Positions 16,155-25,587 of a stretch of DNA of 52,894 nt are shown here, piece after piece. This DNA comes from Nocardia sp. SYP-A9097 (lineage in GTDB: Bacteria; Actinomycetota; Actinomycetes; Mycobacteriales; Mycobacteriaceae). The notes below the pieces were generated by a model. The model made no database searches. It was not told the origin of the DNA and saw nothing but the letters and a program-made list of their open reading frames with translations. A program made the translations under genes and the position numbers. The stretch lies in NCBI RefSeq assembly GCF_009649815.1, contig NZ_WJIC01000038.1, positions 1-52,894 of the forward strand, in the 5' to 3' direction. Each line of letters opens with the position of its first letter. Position 1 is the first letter of the stretch.

Positions 16155-16922
16155 ATGCTTCTCACAGAGATGACCTGGCCCGAATTCGGCGCCCGCACAC
16201 AACACGGTTGCGCGATCATCCCGATCGGGGCCGTCGAGCCTCACGGACCCCACCTACCGCTAGGCGCGGACACGATGATCAGCGACTACTTCGCCCGCCG
16301 CCTGGCCGCCGACATCGACGCCTGGATCACTCCGACGATCGGCTACGGCGTCGCCACCCCACCACAACGACTCGGAGGCACCTTCCCCGGCGCCATCGCC
16401 ATCAGCGGATCGACCTTCATCCACCTCGTCACCGACATCCTGACCTCCCTGGCCGAACACGGTGCACGACAACAGATCATCATCAACTCCGCCATCGACA
16501 ACATCAGCTTCCTGTGCGAGGCCGCCCGGATCGTCACCGCCATGATCCCCGATACCCGGGTCATGATCGTCAACTGGTGGGACGTCGTCGGCGAAACGTT
16601 CCGCAATACACTCGCCCGCGAAACCGGCGTTGCCCGCAGCGACGACCACCACGCGGGAATGGTCGAATCCAGTCTGGTCATGCACATCGCCCCGGGCACC
16701 ACCCACCCCGATCTCGCCAACACTGATCCGATAGGTCTGGGACCTCGGCGTTTCAGCTACCACCTGTTCCCGCTACCAGACGATGCCGCGACCCCCTCAG
16801 GGATTGTCTACACCGCGCGCAAAGCCAGCGCCGATATCGGTGGCCGCGTCGCCGACCAGGTCGCCCAAGAGATGGCCTCAGCGGTGCGGCGCGAACTCGC
16901 TATCGATTCTGGGCGGGCGTGA
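16155..16922 (+). CDS. Creatininase-family amidohydrolase
   Basis: A 255-residue protein with creatininase-family metal ligands: Glu28 and His30 in PIGAVEPHGPHLPLGAD, Asp39, and the HHAGMVESS motif near residue 170. The ribosome binding site is AAGGAG. Family members hydrolyse cyclic amides or peptide bonds; MftE of mycofactocin synthesis removes a C-terminal dipeptide from a peptide modified by a radical SAM enzyme. The position directly after two radical SAM genes suggests a similar processing role. This is inference from context. Confidence 0.85.
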   Translation: MLLTEMTWPEFGARTQHGCAIIPIGAVEPHGPHLPLGADTMISDYFARRLAADIDAWITPTIGYGVATPPQRLGGTFPGAIAISGSTFIHLVTDILTSLAEHGARQQIIINSAIDNISFLCEAARIVTAMIPDTRVMIVNWWDVVGETFRNTLARETGVARSDDHHAGMVESSLVMHIAPGTTHPDLANTDPIGLGPRRFSYHLFPLPDDAATPSGIVYTARKASADIGGRVADQVAQEMASAVRRELAIDSGRA

Positions 16923-18130
16923 TTGCGATGCCCCCACCCGATACGACGCACTTCCTGTTCTCGCCGTCGTCGACCTACCCGCGGCCGGTGGCATGCCTGA
17001 TCAACCGTGATGCCGAGATCGTCCACGCCTGGAGCAGCGAACTCGATCAACCCGACCCCACTACGAAACCACCCGGATACCTGCGCGGTTGGAACCACGT
17101 CGAGCTCGCCGCCGACGCCAGCCTGTATGCCACAGTGCCACTGCACTCGCTGTTGAAGCTGGCACCGGACTCCTCGCTGATATGGCGGGCCGAGCTGCCC
17201 GTCCATCACGACCTCGACGTCACCGATTCCGGCCAGATCTACGTCCTCACCGAAGAACCTCGACTCCTCGATGGGCCAACCGAACCCTTTGTGCTGCTCG
17301 ACAATTCGGTCACCATTCTTGACAACACCGGCGCGATCACCGAGATCCACTCGTTGTTCGACCTGCTGACCCGCGATCGGGTTCTGTCCACGCTGATCAC
17401 CAGCCATATCGAACGCCGCAGCAGATCCCTGTACCACCATGAGGCCTTGTCGGTCTATCGCGACCTCGCCGCTACCGGCCCCGCGCGGCCCGGCCGAGAA
17501 GCTTCGAGGCTGCTACGGGAGATCCCGGGCTCTCCCGCAGATGTCCTGCACGCCAACACCATCGAGGTAGCAAAGGCGCATCCGGCCGGGCTGTGGAATG
17601 ACGGCGATGTGCTGGTGTCGATGCGCGGGCTGGACTGCATCGCGGTCGTGGACCTGTACGCCGGCGTGGTGCGCTGGTGGTGGGGACCTGGTGAACTGTC
17701 AGGCCAGCACCAGCCGACCATGCTGCCCGGGGGCCACCTGCTGGTGTTCGACAACGGCCAACGCTGCGGATACTCCCGCGTGCTCGAGGTCGACCCGGCC
17801 CACCAGGCGATCAGGTGGCAGCATGTCGCCAACCCACCGCAAAACCTGTTCTGCCCGTTGGCCGGCGGCGCAGAACCACTCGCTGACGGAAACATTCTCA
17901 TTAGCGATGCCCAGGCCGGCCGGGTGCTCGAGGTGACCCGCGCCGGGCAGGCGGCGTGGGCTGCGCGCATCCTGACCACGGCAAACGAGCGCGCCCCGTT
18001 CTACCGCATGGCGGCCGTCGGCGCCGATACCGCAGCAGCGGTGATGGTCGGGCCGACAACGAGTCCGACCACTCTGATGGCACGTGAGCTGCTGCGATGC
18101 GAACTACTCGCCCCTGCGAGGACACGATGA
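16919..18130 (+). CDS. Arylsulfotransferase-like beta-propeller protein
   Basis: A 403-residue protein from a GTG that overlaps the creatininase stop by 4 bases (ATG at 16928 is an alternative). The repeated segments LHANTIEV, GDVLVSMRGLDCIAVVDL, WWWGPGELSGQHQPTMLPGG and HLLVFDNGQR are characteristic of the arylsulfotransferase (ASST) family of six-bladed propellers. There is no signal peptide, whereas classical ASST enzymes are periplasmic, so a cytoplasmic binding or transfer role is more likely. Tight translational coupling places it in the radical SAM operon. Confidence 0.7.
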   Translation: MIAMPPPDTTHFLFSPSSTYPRPVACLINRDAEIVHAWSSELDQPDPTTKPPGYLRGWNHVELAADASLYATVPLHSLLKLAPDSSLIWRAELPVHHDLDVTDSGQIYVLTEEPRLLDGPTEPFVLLDNSVTILDNTGAITEIHSLFDLLTRDRVLSTLITSHIERRSRSLYHHEALSVYRDLAATGPARPGREASRLLREIPGSPADVLHANTIEVAKAHPAGLWNDGDVLVSMRGLDCIAVVDLYAGVVRWWWGPGELSGQHQPTMLPGGHLLVFDNGQRCGYSRVLEVDPAHQAIRWQHVANPPQNLFCPLAGGAEPLADGNILISDAQAGRVLEVTRAGQAAWAARILTTANERAPFYRMAAVGADTAAAVMVGPTTSPTTLMARELLRCELLAPARTR

Positions 18131-19056
18131 TCAGCATCATCATCCCCACCTACAACCGACCGGGTCCCCTACATCGAGCGCTGCGCAGTCTCACCCGCCA
18201 GGAATACACCGACTTCGAGGTCATCGTCGTCGACGACGGCGGCGATCAGCCTGCCCGGCTGGTCGTCGACAGCTGGCGCACCACATTGCCGATCCGGTTG
18301 ATCGAGAACGACCACCACGGAGTCTCCCGCGCCCGCAACACCGGATTGGCCGCAGCGAGCGGCGAATTCATCGCGTTCCTCGACGATGACGACCTCGTAT
18401 TCCCCCGGCACCTGCGCGCGGCACACACCGTGCTGGACCGCGGCACCGCCGACGCCGTCTATGGCAGCGCGCTCGTCAGCTCCCGATGGATCGAAACCAC
18501 TCCCCGCCACTCTCGCTGGCTGCCCCGCAAGGACTACGAATTCGACTCCCGGTTCTTGCTGTGCGCCAATTACATTCACACCGGCGCGCTCATGTGCCGC
18601 AACTTCACCGATACCCCGACCCGGTTCACCGAGTCGATGTCGCACTGCGAGGACTGGGATCTATGGCTGAGGCTGCACCGCAACCTCGGATACCGGTTCG
18701 CCTACCTGGGCGAGACGACCAGCGTTTATCACCAGGTGCCCCAGTGTCGCGGAGCGGTCTCAGGTGCATACCTGTCGAGCCCGACCCAATTCACCCTCGC
18801 CCACCGACACCTGTTCAACACATGGCCCAGCACCGATCAGCAGATCCTCGACTACCGCGCCTGGTTCGCCGAGTTCGACGTCCGACTCGACCGGCTCATC
18901 AGCTGCGGCGGCACCGCCCCGGACCACATCTACGAATCCGCCGTACGGAGCCTGTACCGCGGCTTCGCCAACGGCAAGCCCGCCGACCATGCTGTTCTGG
19001 ATTCGATTCTGCCCGAACACTATTCATCCGGCCGACACGCAGCCAAGGTCAGGTAA
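18127..19056 (+). CDS. Glycosyltransferase family 2
   Basis: A 309-residue GT-A fold enzyme. The N-terminus carries SIIIPTYNRPGPLHRALRSL, then VIVVDDGG and the metal-binding DDDD segment (FLDDDDL) at about residues 95-100. A later HCEDWDLWLRL supplies the ED motif. There are no membrane segments, so it acts on a soluble acceptor. The start overlaps the previous stop (ATGA). In this operon it probably adds a sugar to the product of the radical SAM enzymes. Confidence 0.88.
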   Translation: MISIIIPTYNRPGPLHRALRSLTRQEYTDFEVIVVDDGGDQPARLVVDSWRTTLPIRLIENDHHGVSRARNTGLAAASGEFIAFLDDDDLVFPRHLRAAHTVLDRGTADAVYGSALVSSRWIETTPRHSRWLPRKDYEFDSRFLLCANYIHTGALMCRNFTDTPTRFTESMSHCEDWDLWLRLHRNLGYRFAYLGETTSVYHQVPQCRGAVSGAYLSSPTQFTLAHRHLFNTWPSTDQQILDYRAWFAEFDVRLDRLISCGGTAPDHIYESAVRSLYRGFANGKPADHAVLDSILPEHYSSGRHAAKVR

Positions 19057-19059
19057 CCG

Positions 19060-19794
19060 ATGCTCACCGATGATGCTGTCACCACCTCCTACGACCGGCA
19101 CGCCGCCGCGTTCGCCGATGAGGCGGCCAACAGCCCATACAACGCCCACTACGACCGCCCCGCCGTACTCGACCTCCTCGGCGACCTCACCGGCCGCATC
19201 GTCCTCGACGCCGGTTGCGGACCTGGCCTGTACGTCACCGAACTACTCGTCCGCGGTGCCTACGTCATAGCGATTGACCAAAGCGCGAACATGATCGATC
19301 TGGCCCGGTGCCACGCCTCCGGACAGATCACCCTTCGCCAGCACGACCTCACCCAACCTCTGTACTGGCTGGCCAGCAACTCCGTCGACATCTGCCTGCT
19401 CGCCCTGGTAATCCACTACATCGACGACCGGATCTCACTGCTCCGCGAACTTCACCGCGTCCTGCGCCCCGGCGGGCACCTGATCGTGTCCACCAGCCAT
19501 CCGACCGCGGACTGGCTTATCGCCTCCGGCAGCTACTTCGACACCGGCTGGGTCGAGCAGCAGTGGTCCTGCGGCATCACGCACCGCTTCTGGCGCCAAC
19601 CCCTACAGGCATGGTGTGCCGAGTTCATCGCTGCAGGCTTCACGATCTCCACGATCACCGAACACCAGCCAACTGCGGAAATGGCCGGCACCCATCCTGC
19701 CGAGTACGAGATCCTGACCCGGCAACCTGGCTTCATCGCCTATCGGCTCGCCAAGTCGTCTTCGGGCGACAGCAACATCGACACCGATGCATGA
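19060..19794 (+). CDS. Class I SAM-dependent methyltransferase
   Basis: A 244-residue methyltransferase. Motif I is VLDAGCGPGLYVTELL at about residues 48-63. It is followed by VIAIDQSANMI and the post-motif HRVLRPGGHLIVSTSHP seen in the UbiE/small-molecule group. The start is 3 bases after the glycosyltransferase stop. The acceptor is unknown, probably the same product as the neighbouring enzymes. Confidence 0.85.
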   Translation: MLTDDAVTTSYDRHAAAFADEAANSPYNAHYDRPAVLDLLGDLTGRIVLDAGCGPGLYVTELLVRGAYVIAIDQSANMIDLARCHASGQITLRQHDLTQPLYWLASNSVDICLLALVIHYIDDRISLLRELHRVLRPGGHLIVSTSHPTADWLIASGSYFDTGWVEQQWSCGITHRFWRQPLQAWCAEFIAAGFTISTITEHQPTAEMAGTHPAEYEILTRQPGFIAYRLAKSSSGDSNIDTDA

Positions 19795-20389
19795 AGTGCC
19801 AGAATTCGCTATGGCCAATTCCCCAGGAGCACCGGTGATCGCGGTCGTCAGCGGCCCACCCGGGTCAGGTAAGTCGACGCTCGCCCATGCCCTCGCCAAC
19901 GACATCGGCGTCCCAGCGATCATCCGCGACGAAATCAAACAGGGAATGGTCCTAGCCAGTACATCGTCTCCGGGGGGCGGATTCGACGATCTCAATATTC
20001 CGGCGCTGCACGCGTTCTTCAACACCCTGACCGTGCTAGCACGTGCCGGTGTCAGCCTCGTTGCAGAAGCTGCGTTCCAGGACAAGCTGTGGCGACCCAA
20101 CCTGGAGCCGTTGGCCGAGTTCGCCCAGATCCGCGTCATTCATTGCATGGCACCGCAATCGGTGCTGTACGACCGAATTACCCACCGCGCTGAGACCAAT
20201 CCACACCGGCAAGCACACAACGACGGGGATCTCATCGCGGCGATCACCGCCGGTACCCACTCGGCAAGCTCCTTCGTGCCGCTAAGCATGGACGTCGCGG
20301 AACTGACTGTCGACACCACCGATGGTTACCGGCCTGGTCTCGAAGAAATCGCACGATTCATCACCCAACCAGGCCGGGGCGCGGCCTGA
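19787..20389 (+). CDS. P-loop kinase-like protein (AAA_33/zeta type)
   Basis: A 200-residue protein with a Walker A motif close to the N-terminus (VVSGPPGSGKSTLAHALA), a following IIRDEIKQGM segment as in small-molecule kinases, and a lid-like DRITHRAETNP region. It resembles chloramphenicol phosphotransferase and zeta-type kinases. The start at 19787 overlaps the methyltransferase stop by 8 bases; the ATG at 19811 is an alternative. As last gene of the operon it could phosphorylate the product for self-protection. Without a visible antidote gene it is unlikely to be a toxin. Confidence 0.75.
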   Translation: MHEVPEFAMANSPGAPVIAVVSGPPGSGKSTLAHALANDIGVPAIIRDEIKQGMVLASTSSPGGGFDDLNIPALHAFFNTLTVLARAGVSLVAEAAFQDKLWRPNLEPLAEFAQIRVIHCMAPQSVLYDRITHRAETNPHRQAHNDGDLIAAITAGTHSASSFVPLSMDVAELTVDTTDGYRPGLEEIARFITQPGRGAA

Positions 20390-20421
20390 CCTTCGCAACC
20401 GGTTCGTACCCGGTGGATCTG

Positions 20422-21300
20422 TCAGCCGACATCGATGTTTCGAAGCAGTCTGAAGTCCGGTCCGAATCCCAGCTCGTCGACCGGAAACGAGCTACCTACG
20501 GATCCGAACCAGCCCGCAGGTATCGATGTGAAGGGAAGACCAGGCTGGGGTACATGCCGATCGGGGGTGCAGCGGTGCAGTGGGCCTTGTGCGGCATCGA
20601 GGATGACCCGCATATGAGGGTCGATGTGTGAGACGAACAGGGTGCTCATCGCGGTCCCGTCCTCGGCGAGACGTGCGGCTTCGAATCCCGCGCGCAGGGC
20701 GGCGAAACGCACCGCTACTCCGTGGTGTGCCCACCATTGCCGGCACCAGGTGTATTGCCCTTCGCGGTGATTGGCCGCAATGCGCACCGCGGTCACCGGA
20801 AGGAGCCACTGATCGACGAACTCGCTGTAGTGCGCAAACCGTGGGGGTTTGCGCTTGCGGTCACCGTTCGTGTTCGCGGGCCTTGCCAGGTCGCCGAACC
20901 ATCCCGCCGGTACTGGGTCGGCGGAAAGCGGTTGCAGGGCTACATGTTTGGTTCTCGTGCAGCGGTACAGCGGCCCGTTGGCGGCGTCGAGGATGATCCT
21001 CATGTGGGCGTCGATGTGGCTGAGCAGCAAGGTGGATATCGCGCTGCCGGATCGGGTGCGGCGCGAAGCTTCGAAGGCGTTGTGCAGGGCCGCGATGCGT
21101 ACCGCGACCGGGCGGTGACGCCACCACTGCGGGCACCAGGTATAGGTTTGTTCCCGGTTCGCCTCGGCCAGTCGCACAGTTTGGAAGGGGAAAAGCCATT
21201 TCTCGGCGAAGGTCACGAAGTCCGGGTAGGCCGGTGGCTTGGGTGGCTTCTTCGCGGTACCGCCTGGTTGGGGCGTGGCGCTGGCAGCGGGGTTGGTCAT
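20422..21300 (-). CDS. Tandem DUF4913 protein of the transfer region
   Basis: A 292-residue protein with two copies of a domain of about 110 residues. Each copy has a W-L-x-P-x-x-x-V-R core, TWCPQWW or TWCRQWW with a following His, an AVR-(I/F)-AALH/R helix, SHIDAHMRIILDA or SHIDPHMRVILDA, and a closing G-P-L-(Y/H)-RC. This is the DUF4913 pattern, usually single-copy and found next to TraD/VirD4-like genes of actinobacterial plasmids. The start overlaps the stop of the coupling-protein gene by 4 bases. It is the most distal gene of the leftward transfer region. Confidence 0.8.
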   Translation of the reverse strand: MTNPAASATPQPGGTAKKPPKPPAYPDFVTFAEKWLFPFQTVRLAEANREQTYTWCPQWWRHRPVAVRIAALHNAFEASRRTRSGSAISTLLLSHIDAHMRIILDAANGPLYRCTRTKHVALQPLSADPVPAGWFGDLARPANTNGDRKRKPPRFAHYSEFVDQWLLPVTAVRIAANHREGQYTWCRQWWAHHGVAVRFAALRAGFEAARLAEDGTAMSTLFVSHIDPHMRVILDAAQGPLHRCTPDRHVPQPGLPFTSIPAGWFGSVGSSFPVDELGFGPDFRLLRNIDVG

Positions 21301-23153
21301 GGCTGGTCGCCTCCTTCATGTGCGGATGGTGGGGTCGCGCGGGGTTGTTTGCGCAGGGAGACAGCGTGTTCGAACTGCGCCAGCGACGCGGTAACGAGCG
21401 GTGCGAAGACGGGGTGCTTCCACCAGAAGATCTTGCGGACGAGTATCGGCTGGTGCCCAGGAAGCCGGATCAGGGCGCGATCTTTGGGGAGCGCACCGAG
21501 TTTCGCGACGTTGAGCACTGGTTCCGAGCGCCAGGAGGTGGTGCGGTTGACTCCTCCGGGTCCTATCGAGCGGGAGTGGTCGGCGACGTCGTGGTCGTCG
21601 ATCATTTTCGACCATTCGTCGAGGTAGCCGACAGCGGCGATGTTGCCGCCGTAGATCTCGATCGATTGGGCCCGCATGATTTTCACGCCATTGATGCCCC
21701 AGAGGTCTTCGCCTTGTTCGAGGACCTGGATGATCGTCATCAAGATGATTCCGCAGCCACCGCAGTAGGTGTAGTAGCTGGGTAGCTCGCCGATGCGAGC
21801 GCAGTTGGCCGCTTCGTCCAGCACCGCCAGCAGCGGCACCGCGAGCCGGCCGTCCAGGCGGGCGCGCGCGAGAGCTAGTGCGGCTTCGAGGATCTGGCCG
21901 ACGAGGGCGGCGGTGAGCGGGCCTGCCGAGTCGGGGCCGGTCATCGACAGGGCGTAGAGGGTGTCGCTGCTGCTGACGAAGTGGGCGGGTGTGAATTCGG
22001 GCAGCTTGTGCCGTATGGGTTCGTGTTCGATGTCGATAACGATCTTCTCCGCGCCTTCGTAGACGCTGAAGCGTTTGCGGGTGGGGGGTGTCACCATGCG
22101 GGCGTAGTTCTCGTCGGACAGGACGTTGAGGAATCGTCTTCCCATGTCGTACAACCCATCTCGTTGCCGCGCGTAGAGGCTTTGGGCGTCCAGCACTCGT
22201 TGTGCAGGGCGGTGGTGGCCGTGGTGGCGCAAGATCAGGGCGGGTGTCTGGTCCTGGTCGCCGGAGAGCCATTCGGCGACATGCAGCAGGTCGCCGCCTA
22301 CGCAGGCGGCGGCGAATGTGTACAGGCTCAACAGTTCTTGCGCTCCGCCATCGAAGTAGGAGTCCACCTTCGCGTTGGCCTGCTGCGCGGCCGAGCCGGA
22401 GGACCCGCTGACGAAGAACGCCGCTAACTTCCGTGCCGCGGGCAGGCTCGTGACCTGCGCGAGCAGATCGACCCAGAAGTCACACTCGGCGCGCCCGCAC
22501 ACCGCTTGCAGGTCACACAACCAGATCCGACCTTGTTGCGCGCGCCCGAATCTGGTGTGCCGGTACAGGTCTGGTTTGTTGCTGGTGGCCAACACCGGCC
22601 CCCAGGCGGACAAGACGGCGGGGATCGCCCACGCCATCGTTTTGCCGGTCCGCTGCCCGGCCGCGATGAACACACCCAGCTCGGCGGGGACGAACAACTC
22701 GACGTCCCCGGCCACGGTGCGCCCCAGCGGCGGCCCCGGCAGTGCCCTCACCTTGCCTGGTGCGTCCTTGAGCAACCGGGCCGCCGCGGACATGTTGTCC
22801 CGGTAGCGGGCGATGCTGATGGTGCGTGGTGGTGCCATTGTCCGTGCCGCCGAGTCGATTCCGCCTCGCCGCGGGAACCGGTGACGGGTCATGGCCGCGG
22901 CACCGGAGGCGGTGATCGCGAAAGCTAGTGCGATACAGGTGGATTGCCAGGGCCAGCGACCTCGCCCCAAGGCCAGCTGAAGGTAGGCGGCGACCGGGTT
23001 GCCGGTGACCGGCAGTCCGGCGCACCAGCTGCCCAGGCACATCGCCACCCACCCGGCCAGGCCCAGCAGGACACCGGCGAGAAACAGCAGCAGTAGCCAG
23101 GTTTCCTCACCGAATCCCCCGGTGTTGCGGCGACGAGTTTCTCGTGTCGGCAA
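21297..23153 (-). CDS. VirD4/TraD-like type IV coupling protein
   Basis: A 618-residue protein with two N-terminal membrane segments (about residues 18-40 and 70-90), Walker A at 165-172 (AGQRTGKT) and Walker B in PLLAVLDEAANCARIG, followed by the conserved coupling-protein motif YGGNIAAVG. It should form the hexameric ATPase that passes DNA and protein substrates to the secretion channel. It starts at TTG with GGAGGT 7 bases upstream. It is followed by the DUF4913 gene with a 4-base overlap and preceded by the seven tail-bearing genes. Confidence 0.88.
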   Translation of the reverse strand: MPTRETRRRNTGGFGEETWLLLLFLAGVLLGLAGWVAMCLGSWCAGLPVTGNPVAAYLQLALGRGRWPWQSTCIALAFAITASGAAAMTRHRFPRRGGIDSAARTMAPPRTISIARYRDNMSAAARLLKDAPGKVRALPGPPLGRTVAGDVELFVPAELGVFIAAGQRTGKTMAWAIPAVLSAWGPVLATSNKPDLYRHTRFGRAQQGRIWLCDLQAVCGRAECDFWVDLLAQVTSLPAARKLAAFFVSGSSGSAAQQANAKVDSYFDGGAQELLSLYTFAAACVGGDLLHVAEWLSGDQDQTPALILRHHGHHRPAQRVLDAQSLYARQRDGLYDMGRRFLNVLSDENYARMVTPPTRKRFSVYEGAEKIVIDIEHEPIRHKLPEFTPAHFVSSSDTLYALSMTGPDSAGPLTAALVGQILEAALALARARLDGRLAVPLLAVLDEAANCARIGELPSYYTYCGGCGIILMTIIQVLEQGEDLWGINGVKIMRAQSIEIYGGNIAAVGYLDEWSKMIDDHDVADHSRSIGPGGVNRTTSWRSEPVLNVAKLGALPKDRALIRLPGHQPILVRKIFWWKHPVFAPLVTASLAQFEHAVSLRKQPRATPPSAHEGGDQP

Positions 23154-23225
23154 CGCGAAGACCTCCTTCCACCGTTGTGGATGAATCTGTGAACGCAGTC
23201 GGATTATGTTGTCTGGCAGTAGATG

Positions 23226-24500
23226 TCACAGCTCTGCACCCATCTCGCGTCCTGCTGGCGCTCGCGCGCCGACCTGTTGCGAGTCTGTGGGCACCACCCA
23301 GTCATCGACGTCGGTGTCAGCGAGCACGGCATCGATCGCTTCGACGATCCGGGCACCGTCGTCGGCGCCGACTGCGGCCCTCGACGCGCTGAAATCGTCA
23401 TGGGCGCTGACTGTTTCGTTACCGGGCGACAGTGACCGAGAGGTATCCGGTCGTAGTTCGGTACGGTGGCTGGCGGCCTGGGCGCGGGCGTGGTCGCGCT
23501 CGGCGGTCAGTTGGGCGATGCGGCCCAGACGCGGGTCGGAGGGTTCGTTGCTCCAGTAGAGGCCGTCGCGTCCGAGGATGTAGGCCCGGTCGACGTCCGG
23601 GGCGGGGATTCCCGCGCGGAGCGCGTCGCGGCGTGCACCGGCGAGGCCGTGGCGCAGTGCTTCCAGGCGTGTGATGCGGGCTTGGTCATCGTGGCCGTCG
23701 AAGGTGTCGGCGACGTTGCTGTGCTCGCAGGCCAGGTCCTGCACTTCCCGCAGCAACGCTGCCTGCCGCAGTTCCCACGTCGCGGATTCGGTGTAGTTGT
23801 AGCTCACCGGGGCTTCTCGAATCGTCCGGGGCAGCAACGCCATCCGCGCCTCGTGCCCATTGTCGAGGTCGCCGAGTTGTTCCTCGGCATCGAGGGCTTC
23901 GTCGGTGGCGGCGATGACCTCATCGACCTGCTCGACGGTCGCGATCGTCGCCGCGGAACGAAGATCGCGGGGTGCGCCGAGGGTTCTCTCCACGGCGGTC
24001 CGCAGATCGGATTCCTGTGCCTTTCCCGGTGTGTGGGGTGCGGTGGAGGTTCCCAATTGCAGGTTCGGGTAGCGGCGGTCGGAGTTTTGGCCGGAGCCGT
24101 CGGTCGTGCCGGGTCCGTGGCCGGTGATCGCTCGGGCTTGTTGCAGGCTGCGCCAGAGATCGTCGTCGATGGTGAGGTCGCCGGCGGCGCGGGCGCGGTC
24201 GAGTTGGTCGAAGTTGCGGCGGGCCAGGTCCGGACGAGCCTCCCATCCCATGACCGCGGACTGCAGTGTCTGCCAGGTGCGGCGCCATTGCGGGGATTCG
24301 TGTCGTCCCCACCGCGCCGCGAGATCGTTTACGTGAGTGTTCAATTCGGCGGTGTCCGCCGGGGTGAGGCCGAACGGGGCGATTTCGCGCAGTTGGTAGT
24401 ACTTGGCGAAGTCGGCGCGCAGTTGCTTCTCTGTTCCGGTGGCCGCGTCGAGGTAGTAGTCGGGATTGGCGTAGCCGATCGGTTCGCCGACCCAACTCAT
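23226..24500 (-). CDS. Transfer-region protein, tail family member 1
   Basis: A 424-residue cytoplasmic-looking protein with charged helices and no membrane segment. The segment LLREVQDLACEHSNV followed by AGIPAPDVDRAYILGRDGLYW aligns by eye with the N-terminal modules of the genes downstream of it in this list. The C-terminus has VEAIDAVL 37 residues before the end, then an acidic and Pro/Gly-containing tail ending GAEL. It overlaps the next gene by 4 bases at 24497-24500. Unknown function. Confidence 0.75.
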   Translation of the reverse strand: MSWVGEPIGYANPDYYLDAATGTEKQLRADFAKYYQLREIAPFGLTPADTAELNTHVNDLAARWGRHESPQWRRTWQTLQSAVMGWEARPDLARRNFDQLDRARAAGDLTIDDDLWRSLQQARAITGHGPGTTDGSGQNSDRRYPNLQLGTSTAPHTPGKAQESDLRTAVERTLGAPRDLRSAATIATVEQVDEVIAATDEALDAEEQLGDLDNGHEARMALLPRTIREAPVSYNYTESATWELRQAALLREVQDLACEHSNVADTFDGHDDQARITRLEALRHGLAGARRDALRAGIPAPDVDRAYILGRDGLYWSNEPSDPRLGRIAQLTAERDHARAQAASHRTELRPDTSRSLSPGNETVSAHDDFSASRAAVGADDGARIVEAIDAVLADTDVDDWVVPTDSQQVGARAPAGREMGAEL

Positions 24501-25372
24501 GGCTCGACCTCCAGGTCGGGCCCACCGGCCGAGTCCGGTGCCGGTGCCGATGCGGTGAGCTCGTCACCGTGAGGACCGGCCGGACCGCCGCCGGGCAGTA
24601 CAGCATCGATGGCATCGGTGATGTCCCGGCCCGCACCGGGGATCGGGAAGTTCTCGGGTGCGGGAAGTTCCGGATCGAGGGTCTCGAGGCGATTCGCGGC
24701 GGCCAGGGCGGTGTTGGCGTCTTTGAGCCTTTGTGGCCATTGCGATGCCGGTGCCAGGTCGCGGCGCCTGGTGCCGTTGTGCCAGTCGTGGTCGGTAACG
24801 TCGCTCAGGAGCTCGCGTGTGGTGTTCTCGGTGTGCGCGAGATCCTCGCGGAGTTCCTCGATGGTGGTGTGCGCGGTGTGTAGTTGCCGGGTCAGGTCCT
24901 CGATGCGTTCGTTCTGTTCGATCGCTCGGCCGACCCACTGGTACGACTGCTTGCTGAGTTGTTCCAGGCGCCCGAGCAATCGGTGGGCGGGCTGCTGGTC
25001 CCACGAGGTTCCGCCACTGCCGATTGTTTCCGCATGGTCGATATCGGCGAGGGTGATTCCCGCGCGTTCGGCAGCGTGTCGTGCCTGCCGCAGATCCTCG
25101 CCGATTTTGTTCGTGTACACCGCTGATTGCCCAGCGGGGTCGGCGCCGGCCTCTGCCGCCCGCGCCGCGTGCAGGAACGCGGTGTCTTGCACGGCTTTCA
25201 GGCGTGCCGCGTGCACGGCATCGATGTCATCGCTACCGTACTGGTGGGCGATCGCACTCTCTCGTGGTGTCTGCGGAACGCCGAGTTCGGGCACGTGTGG
25301 TCGGTGCGGGCCGGACCCTGGTTCCGGCAGGATGTGCTCATCTGGTGAGCTGTCAAAACTGTTGTCGGACAT
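24497..25372 (-). CDS. Transfer-region protein, tail family member 2
   Basis: A 291-residue protein with a long predicted coiled coil in the middle (RIEDLTRQLHTAHTTIEEL, then REDLAHTENTTRELL). The AGITLADIDHAETIGSGGTSW segment matches the equivalent turn in its paralogs. The C-terminus has ITDAIDAVLP 38 residues from the end and finishes LEVEP. The start has only a weak ribosome binding site and follows 215 bases of non-coding DNA. Function unknown. Confidence 0.75.
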   Translation of the reverse strand: MSDNSFDSSPDEHILPEPGSGPHRPHVPELGVPQTPRESAIAHQYGSDDIDAVHAARLKAVQDTAFLHAARAAEAGADPAGQSAVYTNKIGEDLRQARHAAERAGITLADIDHAETIGSGGTSWDQQPAHRLLGRLEQLSKQSYQWVGRAIEQNERIEDLTRQLHTAHTTIEELREDLAHTENTTRELLSDVTDHDWHNGTRRRDLAPASQWPQRLKDANTALAAANRLETLDPELPAPENFPIPGAGRDITDAIDAVLPGGGPAGPHGDELTASAPAPDSAGGPDLEVEP

Positions 25373-25587
25373 CAGTTTCCGTCTTCATCTCTCGAAGCGG
25401 TCCGCCGCGGATGGTTGATCCGGTGCGGTGGTTGCGATGTCCCTCGCGGTGTGGTGTCAGGTGTTGTTCGCAGTGGTTGGCGCCAGCGCCACAGCGAGTT
25501 CGGGGTTCGCGGTCGGCCTATCGCGGTAGTTGGGTCACCGGTGTCCGATCAGCGCAGGGTTCGGGTCTTGCGGTGGTGCGGGAGCGG

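Noticed and set aside
19787..20389. Zeta-type toxin of a toxin-antitoxin pair
   Set aside because: There is no small antidote gene beside it, and it is coupled to a methyltransferase in a biosynthetic-looking operon.
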